Origin: Isoetes taiwanensis
Lineage: Eukaryota > Streptophyta > Lycopodiopsida > Isoetales > Isoetaceae
Reading direction: 5' to 3'
Assembly: GCA_021234155.1 (NCBI GenBank)
Contig: JAJEKV010000644.1
Location: 62,001-126,000, forward strand
Length of the DNA stretch: 64,000 bases
Shown: piece by piece, positions 20,721-30,989 of the stretch
Layout of the letters: every line of letters starts with the position of its first letter
Numbering within the stretch: the stretch's first letter is position 1
Position numbers and translations under genes: made by a program
The notes under the pieces: generated by a model
Database searches by the model: none
Seen by the model: the letters and a program-made list of their open reading frames with translations, nothing else
What the model was told of the DNA's origin: nothing

Positions 20721-22510
20721 ATTGCCATCCACTTGTGGGGCTTCCCTTTTCAACTCAGGATTGGGAGCTGGCTTAACCTTATCTGCACAAAGTGGAACTG
20801 GTTATTCAAGATCATCCTATTTGTAGCAACCAAAACAGACAAAAAGAAAAGACTATGGCGTAACACAGTCCACCGTAATCCTTGACTCTACAGAACGTCT
20901 GCAGAGAGAGAAATGAAGGCACAAATCCCCTGAATAAGATGATTAAGCTATACATTTTTGGTGTTGAACATGAACAATCAGATTGCTTGTCTATAGAATC
21001 CCATTGACTGATCTGGATTAATGACTAAGCCATTTGACAATCCAGAAAAATGGGCATAGGAATAATAAAAAACTATATCCTTCATATCCACGTATGTGAA
21101 AAATGTAGTTCCAAACATTCCATTACAGATAAGGATCGGATCAATGTGGAGGCTTCATCAAACATATGAATATATACTTCACAAGGTGAGCAGATTTAGA
21201 TAAGGATTCACAACTCCATCCTAGTTGGATCCTATAGTTTATTAAGTCTATAAAAACTCACCTGAAGGGATCTTTATTGACTATTTCTCCTTAATAGTGA
21301 CTGGAGATGGGGCACTATCTCTTCAATTAAATCCACCAAGTCTTTCTGCAAGCGTCGAGCCTTTACGCAAGACCCGCGATTTTTACCACAGAGCGGTTTA
21401 AAAACAACTTCGTTTTGCATTACGTTGATCAAGGTTGTCTTTCATATTTAATATTTAGCATAAGTTGCCTTCACATACTTGGCCGAGATCCCAAAAGCCT
21501 AGCATGTAAAGCGTATTTATAACATTATTCCGATGCTTTCAACTGAATTTTTCTATAACCCACGAGAAAATGTACCATGGGTAGAAACAGACGCTAAGAA
21601 GCAACTTAATTTTGAGCTGAGGTTCTTTGTTATTATTTGTAAGATAAGCATTTACGATTTCTATCTGTATAGCCAGAAAATGAGTCCCCGAGCTCTTTAT
21701 GTATAGACACAACAAATATAGCCAGAGAAGGCTTCCAAATGGAATTTTATTGTGATGTGATCGAATATTAAGCAAATATAAATAGATTTTGTTCCAAATA
21801 TTCAGGGTTATGGTTTTGAATTGATTGTCAAAAACTTTGAACTATGATTTAAGCCACTTCACCCTCCTGCCATGGAGGGCAACCTTTTGTGCGTAGCACC
21901 TTTTTCTATTTTCCCAACTTTTTTATAGAAACGAATTTAGTATAATTAAGACTTCTTACCAAAAATTAAGTCTCCTACTACAGAATATCCATTAATTTGG
22001 CGAATTAATATAATTCGGATGCGATATTATCAAATTTTGGCAGTTTATAAAAAATTTCGAACTAACGCATCCTATTAGACCATCGAATTTAGATTTATAA
22101 AATTGATGAAATATGGCATTTTGACGATATATCACACCTGAAAGTCATCATTGCCAACAATATATCACTCTTATGTAATGCATTCTCATTTTCTGTCCTC
22201 CATAGTTTCTTTGCTGCATTTTCTTTGAAATTGGCACTCTTGCTAAATCATGTCGTCTTTCAGCTTTTTATTTGCACCTCCTTCGACTTGAATATGGATG
22301 ACCCTTGAATAAGCACGTATGTGGATAAACAATAACTATGACGTCAGCTTTGCTACTTATTAAACAATAGTCCCTCAACTTTGCTACTTATTAAACAATA
22401 TTCCCTTCCTCGACCTGCTGGCAATTCTGCTCTAGATTGGTTGCTGCACTTGAAATTAAGGTCTAAAATATCTGAAAAATCTTTGGGTTCAACTCAATCG
22501 TCTCTCTCTG
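20721..22510. other. Non-coding part of duplication copy 2
   Basis: Corresponds to 8,131-10,124 of copy 1 without the retroposon. No gene recognised. Confidence 0.5.
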
Positions 22511-22523
22511 CTATATAAAAAGG
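22511..22523 (+). promoter_or_regulatory. TATA box of the small nuclear-protein locus, copy 2
   Basis: CTATATAAAAAGG lies 32 bp upstream of the ATG at 22,555, after a CTCTCTCTG pyrimidine patch. It is identical to copy 1. Confidence 0.65.
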
Positions 22524-22554
22524 CTGCTAGTAATGGCTCTGTTCTTCAGGAGAC

Positions 22555-22994
22555 ATGGTTCCAAAGAAGAGAAAGTTTGAGCAAACAATTTTAGCTTCTT
22601 GGATGATTATCTTCCAGATCCAAAACGCCGTAGAATTGATCTCTTGGTGGTAGTGGATAGTTGGATGGCTTTTGGTGATGGAGGCCATAAAATGGATAAC
22701 AATGTGGCGGATGTTTCTGGCAGCTTAGACTTGGAAGACAAAGTGTTTGATGCCTTGAATTTCCCTGATCTTGACTTCGATCTGCCTGAGCAGATCGGTT
22801 CATTTGAATTGGTTGGTGATTTAGAAGAATGCCCTGAGATTGGTGTCTTACCGTATCTATTTGGATACGAGGATGCCTGTGTCTGTACTAGCTGTCGTCG
22901 TTTTGTCAGCAACGAAGAAGTTGATGAATCCGACCGTTGTAAGATCTGTACTAAGGAGTTCGTAGTGAAATGCTCTGAAGAAATGCAGTTCTAG
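22555..22994 (+). CDS. Small putative nuclear protein with paired CxxC motifs
   Basis: The ATG at 22,555 gives MVPKKRKFEQT, an SV40-like nuclear localisation start. The main open frame is in a different register from about 22,590. It reads FLDDYLPDPKRRRIDLL (a second basic cluster), then an acidic stretch rich in DLEDKVFDALNFPDLDFDLP, then CVCTSCRRF and CKICTKEF, two CxxC pairs 14 residues apart that could form a zinc ribbon, and a stop at 22,994. There is no in-frame ATG before the second basic cluster. So either a one-base frameshift, shared by both copies and hence older than the duplication, separates start and body, or translation starts internally. The family is not recognised. Copy 1 is further damaged. 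Confidence 0.5.
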
Positions 22995-23858
22995 TTTCTT
23001 TCATCGCATCTAACCTGCCTTTACATGAGTCTGTATATGAGTCTGTAACCTATTATGCATTGAAGCAGTTGGACGATGTATACTACTGGTGCATTTTGTT
23101 TCTTTATGAAATAGAAAGGATTTTCCAGCAGCAGGACGCATCACTTGAATTGGTTGGCAAGCTTGCCGTCACCTTTCTCAGCTTTGTTTGGGAACTTCAG
23201 GCTTTGCACAGTTGATTTCTTTAGGCCATGAAAACCCTGTATGTGTGCTAGATACTAATCTCACTCTTGATACAAATTCACCATTAGCAGTTGCCACTTG
23301 AAATAGAAGCTAGAAGTGACTTTGTGCACCAGTCTGTTTGTAGATGCTGTTTTATATGTCCTTGCAGACAAGCCGCACGGAGTTTTCTACAGCATGTTTG
23401 CATATGGGTCTTTTTTATAGAAAGCACAATACTCATTTTATCGCTGATTTCTGCGTTCTTCTCGATTTTGGATTCTAACACAGACGTATTTGTGCATTCT
23501 TTTTTGTTTTGCTACGCTTTTTGGCATTTAGGTCTTCAAGTTTTTGCCTGATAAAAAGCAAAGTCCATTATTTTATCATTTTGTTTTCACATTCTTGCTG
23601 GGTGTGTTTCTTAGCGCAAGCATTGCTACAAAATGACAATGTTATCAAGTAGACAACTTATTTTTGTCTGTCTTAGAGATAGAAGTCTCTTGTGGGGACA
23701 ATTCATTTGACCAAGATGGCTTCTCGGCAACGGAAAGGCTTCCATGGCATTCAGATTCTGGGTCTCTCTTCATGTGGTGTTTTGCTTGAACTGAAGTTGC
23801 AAAGACTCTATTCGGATATATTGGCGACATGTTTCATGTAGGCAATATTTGTATGTAG
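22995..23858. other. Downstream region of the nuclear-protein locus
   Basis: Presumed 3' flank of the small gene, absent from copy 1 by deletion. No other gene is seen. Short open frames on both strands look random. Confidence 0.45.
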
Positions 23859-24984
23859 ATACTAGAAATAGTGCCCAGCATTGCTGGGCAATATTTTCAT
23901 TCTATGTATGTTGGAAACCTGTAGATGAAAAAGCATGAAAAAGCATGAGTGTATTGCCAATTTATAAGTTGTCTATGGTATTGTGAGAGTGCTGTAGTGC
24001 ATGATTCCTTGTGCATGGTGTACAAAGTAAGAGCCTTATTTGCAGCATAATATAACTTTACACGAAATGCCATGAATTACTTTTGGTCTTCCTTACTCAA
24101 TATAAAGCCATCTTATATTATAATTTGCTAAGAGATTACGAAGAGATACGTGCTAAAAATTGGGAGCCAGTAGATTGTTCAATGGCATAAATAAACATAA
24201 ACATCCATCGCATCCTAGATGATGTTATGCACTAATTTTGTCAACTATGGTGCTTGTGATTGTACATTGATTTATTGATTTATATGGTGCTTGTAATTTA
24301 TATGGTGCTTGTTATTGTACATTGATTTGCATCAGATCGCCACACATTTTAAGGGTTAAACATTTGCATAGAGTTCTATTTGTGACCAATTCAAAGCCAT
24401 AAGCTTGTTAGTTGGATGCATAAAATGTGGGCTTCAACAATATGTTTTTGCCATGTTAGAAACATAACATTATATAAATATTAGGGTCAATCAACCTTTT
24501 AGACCATATCCAAGACAACACGTTCTATTCTTGACGCTTGGAAAATACAAAGGTGGCAATTTTTTCTTTTAGCAGATGGATTGCTATTTGATTAGATCCT
24601 TTTAGATAATCACAGCGAGAATGTGAAAAACCTTGGCATCTGCACACTTCTCATAGCACAAAATACAATTGTAGTTTTATTCTAGATAGAAGGTTTTTTG
24701 CATATCAGTGACATATTATATCATCCACTATGGCAGTCCTATCTCTCTACAAAATTCAAATGCAGTTAGAAAACATTTCTTAAAAGCAACCTTTCCAATC
24801 TTAAATCCTTCAGTTCCAAACCGTCAACTTGTGTTGTACTAATAAAGCCTTAAGTTATACAAATGGATTCTCACATAAGTCCTCACAAAGGCCTCCGGCT
24901 TATTTCATTCATAAAAAAACTTAAAGCACAATGATGTAGATCGCACTTGTTTTCATTTTGTTGTCTTTGCACCGTTGCTGTGGT

Positions 24985-25460
24985 TCAATATAATCTCACA
25001 AACAGTGACTGCGGCAGCTGCTCCCTTAGAAAAATTCTGTAGTGGGTGAGACAACTCAGTGCAAGAGAAGTTGTAAGAGACCCGTTGCCAGTGCCAGATT
25101 TGATAACCACGCTACCAGGTTTGATCTTCAATGCCGCAATGATATCGTTGATATCTGCAATGTATAAAATTTGGGTTCGATGATTCACTACTTGGGTCTA
25201 AAGTCCATTGTGGGTGACAATAAATAAACAAAGCTTGCTCCTTTTTTACTGACTACTCTGCTTCCATAAGGTCTACCCAGCCAATCATCATGAGCCATAT
25301 CTAATCTGAAGCTCATCTCCTTGATGGCCCTTAACTGCCTTCATATGATCATGGCATTCATATACAATAACCAAATTGCCATCTTCAATTGCCTGCTTCT
25401 CATCTTTACCAAAGGCCAAATGCAACGTATCAGTACAGGAGGAACTAACTTGCTTAATTT
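24985..25460 (-). pseudogene. TRM61: Fragment of tRNA (adenine-58-N1)-methyltransferase catalytic subunit
   Basis: Minus-strand exons carry NHRTQILYIADINDIIAALK and PGSVVIKSGTGNGSLTTSLA at 25,188-25,070. This is the SAM-binding motif I region of TRM61/TRMT61A (consensus ESGTGSGSL; here the Glu is Lys and one Ser is Asn). Upstream, at 25,455-25,300, DEKQAIEDGNLVIVYECHDH and MKAVKGHQGDELQIRYGS match the N-terminal part of the same enzyme, then stops follow. The frame is lost after motif I. This is a partial, decayed copy lying inside a Helitron-like element, consistent with gene capture. The functional gene is presumably elsewhere. Confidence 0.75.
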
Positions 25461-26076
25461 ATTGCTTATGCTTTGACATGACTCTAGCAAATCCTTCCCA
25501 ACTTTTTTCTTAGTGTTACATGGAAAAACTATTAATGGCATCTTCATTCTCCTTTTGAGCAATTTCAGGGACATAATTAATGACTCATACAGGATTGCCG
25601 TAAATACTAAATATAATATATTGCAATATTGCAAAACCTCTAACGTCTTGAGCTTGCAAATGCACAATCAAGTTGAGAGAATGCCTAAGGAAACATAGCT
25701 GATGGTTATTCACTCTTTGAAAGAACTTTTATTCCACCTGTAATACTCAGTGTTGAGAGATGACTGACTGCCTGGGTACAGAGAAATCCATCAGGTTTTA
25801 AAGCAGTTTTAGGGTTGCTCCGATAGACATCTGCAAGAGAAGATGCAACATGTATGCTCAATCAAGATCTTATGAATTAAAAAGGATTCTCCAGAAACAA
25901 TCCTTCTCTGATATTACCTTCCTCTGGCCACAGCCCAGGCTTTTCTGCTCTTCTTCCATGCCATGCCATTCATTCTGTGAAGCTTTACCACAGCCGAAGA
26001 AGGAAAGCGCTTGAGCAAGATTGAAAGCAAGCTCGGTGCCACAAGAGAAACCCCAAGAGAGAGAAGCCGCATCTTT

Positions 26077-26194
26077 ACCCTAATCGCATACCACGACCGC
26101 CCTTTTTTCTTTTCCCACGGCCGTCGGATCTGTAGACCCTAATCGCATACCACGACCGCCCTTTTTTCTTTTCCCACGACCGTCGGATCTGCAG
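26077..26194. repeat. 59-bp tandem duplication
   Basis: Two copies of a 59-bp unit containing ATCGCATACCACGACCGCCC, then CTTTTCCCACG and CGTCGGATCTG, near the right end of the Helitron-like element. Confidence 0.8.
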
Positions 26195-26489
26195 CCTAGT
26201 TTTTAGCCATCCGATCTAGGGCTTGGTTGAAGACACACCCTATAACATTATTATATAGGAGGATATTAGCGACATGTTTCATATTCCTTTGGTTTCCCTC
26301 ATGCTTGAGCCAAACATTAGCAATTCAGGTCATAGTTCAGTTATGCTGATTCTCATGAATTATGCATCCTAAGTACCCAGATCATTGAACAGAGATACTA
26401 GAAATACTACAAAGTTCTGCTTCAAATATAGAGAAAGTACAAATGCAGAGTTCTGCTTTAAATACTACAGGACATTGTTTCAAGGAGTA

Positions 26490-26674
26490 ATGTGGTTTCC
26501 TTTGTGGTCGAGTTGAGACCGCCCCGAAATCTCCTTTTCGATGCTTGTTGGGGTCAAATCCCATGCGAGGCGCCAATGTAAGGTGGTTGGGGGCAGGGCC
26601 CAACCAAGTAATGTAGTGTGGTGTGTGGTCACATATCCAGTTGGATGCTGCCTAGTGGCGTGACGTTAAAACTA

Positions 26675-26749
<75 letters not shown>
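26490..26749 (+). mobile_element. tRNA-derived SINE with long (TATC)n tail
   Basis: Shares body and 3' end with the SINE at 15,442 (GTAAGGTGGTTGGGGGCAGG to GTGGCGTGACGTTAAAAC). The tRNA-like head is more diverged here. It ends in about 18 TATC repeats (26,675-26,749), so this microsatellite is the SINE tail. Confidence 0.85.
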
Positions 26750-27039
26750 AGGGTTTTGCACATGTTCTTAGAGAAATACCAGCGCAAATTTTAGCAATCA
26801 TTTCAAACAACAAAAACTCATTATACTTTCATTTTGAACAATAGAACCAATCAATAGTATGTACAATGTACAAACAAATGGACCTGCCGTGTTTTTGCAT
26901 CAAGCAAATAGAAATCTTAATCCGAATGGAACTCCGCTGAAAATAGGGAGAAGAAGCATTAAGAGTACAAACAAGTTACTTTGTGAAGCAATTTTATGCA
27001 CTGGCACACTAAGGACTTAATGCTTAGCCAATGTCACAT

Positions 27040-27335
27040 GATTTGGATAACTCATGCCCTAGTGGTGTGGGCAACCCGTAATAGGGTTGGGGGTCCAGAT
27101 GGTTGTCGTCACACTCCTCGGTTTCATTCCCTTGCAGATCGAGTTCGGTCCACCCCCAATTCCCCCGGTTGCAAGCCCTCAAGGAGGGGGGGCCTTAAGG
27201 GGAGGATAGTGTAACGATTAACTATCAAGTCTGGAGCGTGTGATTTGGTTTCATCCAAATCATCGTGGCCTTTTTTGTTAGGATGCACAACTACCACTTC
27301 AGAGGTAGTGGGTTCAAGTCTCGTTCAGACCCTTA
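27040..27335 (+). repeat. tRNA-like (SINE-like) sequences
   Basis: Two pol III-like stretches. CCCTAGTGGTGTGG with a downstream ATCGAGTTCGGTCC lies at 27,057-27,150. AGGATGCACAACTACC with GGGTTCAAGTCTC lies at 27,280-27,325. The boxes suggest old tRNA-derived retroposons. I cannot define ends or fold a proper tRNA. Confidence 0.35.
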
Positions 27336-27338
27336 AAT

Positions 27339-27584
27339 TTGACAACCAATCTTTTAGATACAAAAAATAGCACAATATAGAACGAAGCATAGATTGAACC
27401 TGTGAGCATCCATAGGTTTAGTTACTAGTTAGACATCATTCTTAAACTCTGGCTTCTTGGATTGACAGCCAATCTCTTAGATACAAAAAATAGCACAATA
27501 TAGAACGAAGCATAGATTGAACCTATGAGTATCCATAGGTTTAGTTACTAATTAGACATCATTCTTAAACTCTGGCTTCTTGGA
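27339..27584. repeat. 123-bp tandem duplication
   Basis: Two adjacent 123-bp units starting TTGACAACCAATC / TTGACAGCCAATC and differing at few positions. Non-coding. Confidence 0.9.
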
Positions 27585-30500
27585 TTGGCATTCTACATGT
27601 CATCTGTATTACAAAAACAAGCTTGGGCTTACCTTTCAACCCTCTGTATTAACTTGGCAACCTTAAGTACCTGCATAGAGAAAGGTAATTCTGTCGAATA
27701 GGTAGGAAAATATCTTGGCATCCTCTCTCAATCTAAGGCAGCAGCAGCTTCATGGATCAAAGGCCTTGTGGCATATACGCGTTGTTCCGAGGCCCTGCGT
27801 TCTTTTTTCCAGTTCCACGATGCTGTATACTTTAAGCCCTCATTCCAGTGCCATGAAACAAAGGCAAGACATAGTCTGGAGCATATCAAGAAATTGGATC
27901 ATAACCAGTCATTGGCCCTATTCATCCCTACAATTTCTACGACCCATTTAAATGAGATGTGATTCAGAGGACTAAGTTACAAAGCTCCATATCCTATGGT
28001 ACTTTAGTAGGTGATTCCAAAGATGCCCATCAACGTGATTTCCAGACGAGATGAAAAAGGGGATGAGATATACATCGTACCTATCAAATGGGCTTTAGAC
28101 CACTGGCCGCAGCTCTGCCAACTGCTTGGGAAGTTTTTTGGGTAGTAGGCAGTTTCTAATTTTGAGAATTGTCTATCAGTTCCACGATTCCATGACAACT
28201 ATCAATTGATATTGACAATTATCGATTGATATAACATTTCCTAACAATTTAATACAACATGTAAGGAAGCCCCATTTGTAGGGATATTGTGTGGTTCCTA
28301 TACGGGCTTTATAGATCTAACTGCATCATAATGATGATGATAAGGTGTATCTAAATGATTGCATACGTGATTATTGCTATCATCTAGATTGGATTTCTTT
28401 GGCATGTGCTCACATATTGATTTGGACTTACAAAACGTGCACACAATATGGGCATATAACTAGAGGGCATCCTCAAGTGCTCGAACACAATTTCAACTGC
28501 TTCTGTGGGCGCTTAGCTTTGCACTCCTTCTATCTCCAAGGTAAGCCTTGCAAGCTTTCTCTTGCTCCTTGCATTGTATATTTCCTATACATTTTTTGTC
28601 CCTTGTTGCATTGCTAGAGTTCCCAATGTATTGCTTTTAAATTTCATGTCGCATTGCTCTAGTCCCTACACTATTGCTTGATATGCACTACTATTTCCTA
28701 CTTCAATTAATCGGCCAAGTTATTTGAATGCTCTTTCCTTTGTGAGTTGATAGTGTCCACTAATTCCAGATGGGCATCCCATCGCCGAAGACCATTGTCA
28801 TGTTGACGTCTAAGATTAAGAAATTTCTATATATAACAATTAAAGAAAATGGAGATGATTTATACCACGTGGAATGTGGTTGGATCAAGGGAACTTCACA
28901 ATTTCTTTTCGATACATTAGTTATGGACTTGTTATGTCCCTAATTCCCTCCTCAATAAGCTAAAAGTGATGGAAACAAATTACCCTGTTACAAGTTATTA
29001 TCTTGAGAGGTACATGGGTTGTCGCTCCCTTGGTACATCAAGTGTCTTCAAAGTGGAGTCCGAAATGGTGGATGGTAGGATTGATATTGGGTTATCCAGT
29101 GACACTTAAATCTATGGTTAACGGTTGATCAGCTTTGGAACATCGAATGTACCTATTGTTTATTTCAATACTGAAGTTAACATCTATGTAATGCTGAGTT
29201 GAGTTACGAAGTTGGCAATACAGATCTTGCCGACGGTTCTTGCTGTCCTCAACCAGAGTCTGCAGTGTGAAGATATGATCACTACTATAATGCCAGTGAA
29301 GAAGATCATAAGCGTGAAGAAGATCATTATTATAATGCTAGTGAAATATCTATCCCTCTATTCCTTGACAGTATTAGTCATCAAAGCTTATGAACGGTTT
29401 GAAGCAGACTGTCAATGTAAGCATTCATATATAAACTACTTCAGTTGATATATACGGAGATATGTCTACAACTAACGGCCAGTTTGCCAATTTGAGAGTG
29501 GGTGACTCAAATGATGGGGCACCTTCTGATGGAGCAAGATGAGTACTGTGTAATTCTTTCTTAGCACCAATGTGCCATGTGCATTACCTTTTGTTGAGCT
29601 TCATCATTCCCATGCTATATAGCAACTTCTAAGAGCAAGATAAGGTATATTGCATAATTGTTTCTTAGCAGTTTGACTAAGAAACAATTAGATCTACGAG
29701 AAAGATCATCAGCGGCATACTTTATTGTTATTTTGCAGAAGTTTAAATCTTAAATGGCTCTACTCTAATTTGAGACACTGAGGTGCGTTTCTCTTACTGT
29801 GTCTATGCTACTAAACTTGAGCGTTTTACCAAGCTTGATATCATCTCTTAATTTATTCTATGAATCATTAGTTATATATTTTTGGCCCTGCGCCTGTTTG
29901 CAAAGGAGCAAATCAATGGTTTTGTTAGCACTATGCAAATGTAGATATGAGTACATAAATTGCACATGGATGTCTTTATATTTTTGATTTTTCTAAGAGC
30001 GGCAAGAGTACTATGCAAATGTAGATATGCATACATAAATTGCACATTGATGTCTTTATATTTTTCCCACGTCTCTATATTATAGTTTGACTCTGCCTAG
30101 TCTTTCCGCCTTAACAACTACACTAATACATGATCATGACCTGACAGATATTAATCTATGAAAACTCATTGTTTTATGCAGAACTGTGCATGATACAATG
30201 ACGAAGAAAAATGTTGGATCAAATATATTGTCAACTTGGAGGGTTTTTTCCTTTGCATCCCAGATATCAGATATCAATAACGGGCTGCATCAGGTAAGAT
30301 GGTTGTTTCTTCTCCTTATCAAGATTATTTGCTTGCCAGATTTGAAGGAGCAACAGTGCTGCTTTAAAGCCATGGTAGATTAGATGCTTGAGGGGATTAA
30401 TCCTGCTGCTTACCGGAATTTGGGAGATACCATAGATGTGTAGATATATATGATCCTCGCATAATAACTTATATCTTATTTAAATTGTTAAGCACTTTTT

Positions 30501-30600
30501 CTTTGTTGAGGAAGTAAGTTTTGTATTGGTTCACTTGCAGAATAGGCTACAGTTATTCCACGTACATTCGGGCACTTACATAATACGTGTACAGATATGT
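27585..30600. other. Region without a recognised gene
   Basis: AT-rich, with only short open frames (up to 90 codons) lacking any pattern I recognise. A stretch around 27,715-28,200 has moderately coding-like frames on both strands, and short direct repeats (GTACTATGCAAATGTAGATATG) lie at 29,927-30,030. It may hold eroded transposon or gene remnants. Confidence 0.4.
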
Positions 30601-30626
30601 CTCCCCCATGATATATATACTTGTAT

Positions 30627-30886
30627 TTGTATTTGTATTTGTATTTGTATATGTCACGGTTTTTACCCCAAACAACCCTTCGTAGGGGGAGGGGGTTTTT
30701 TTAACCCGGACAATAATACGCTTGCTGCGCCTTCTGTTTGGGTCCTATAGGCCAATTGTCTCCATGGACAATAAGAACTTTATTCTATTCTATTCTATTC
30801 TATTCTATTCTATTCTATTCTACTTTATTCTATTCTATTCTATTCTATTCTATTCTATTCTATTCTATTCTATTCTATTCTATTCT
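30627..30886 (+). mobile_element. Retroposon 3' end with (TTCTA)n tail
   Basis: After a (TTTGTA)n stretch (30,622-30,650) a GC-richer segment reads GTTTGGGTCC, then CTCCATGGACAATAAGAAC, then about 21 TTCTA repeats to 30,886. The GTTGGGTTCC...GTGGAC-TTAAAA pattern before a microsatellite resembles the other retroposon tails in the window. The 69-codon ORF over the repeat is meaningless. Confidence 0.55.
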
Positions 30887-30989
30887 TTGCCTTAGATGGG
30901 TCAACAGCCTCGGCAAATGGCTTCTACATTTGCTCTCCTATTTCTAAGATAGGTCAAAGACCTTGACAAATGGTTTTAAAAGATAAGGT

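Larger units (their letters stand above)
11176..24716. repeat. Segmental tandem duplication, copy 2 (with CACTA insert)
   Basis: Copy 2 restarts with the first 84 bp of the unit (11,176-11,259), is broken by the 7.6-kb CACTA element, and resumes at 18,875-18,878 with AGCCCTGG. Without the CACTA and its target duplication it is about 5.9 kb. It keeps the segment of about 1.15 kb deleted in copy 1 and carries a private MITE at 19,610. Confidence 0.9.
23859..26267. mobile_element. Helitron-like element with captured gene fragment
   Basis: The left end reads ATACTAGAAATA followed by the hairpin TGCCCAGC-ATT-GCTGGGCA. The right end reads CCGATCTAGGGC then TATAACATTATTATATAGG. Both ends match those of a second element (39,327-45,947), so this is a repeated family with non-inverted ends, as in Helitrons. 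The direct repeat GCGACATGTTTCAT occurs just outside on both sides (23,824-23,837 and 26,269-26,282), which is not expected for a Helitron. The interior holds a TRM61 gene fragment. The right part of the element was truncated in duplication copy 1, so insertion predates the duplication. Confidence 0.45.

Noticed and set aside
30738-30947. 69-codon frame over the TTCTA repeat
   Set aside because: Pure microsatellite translation.
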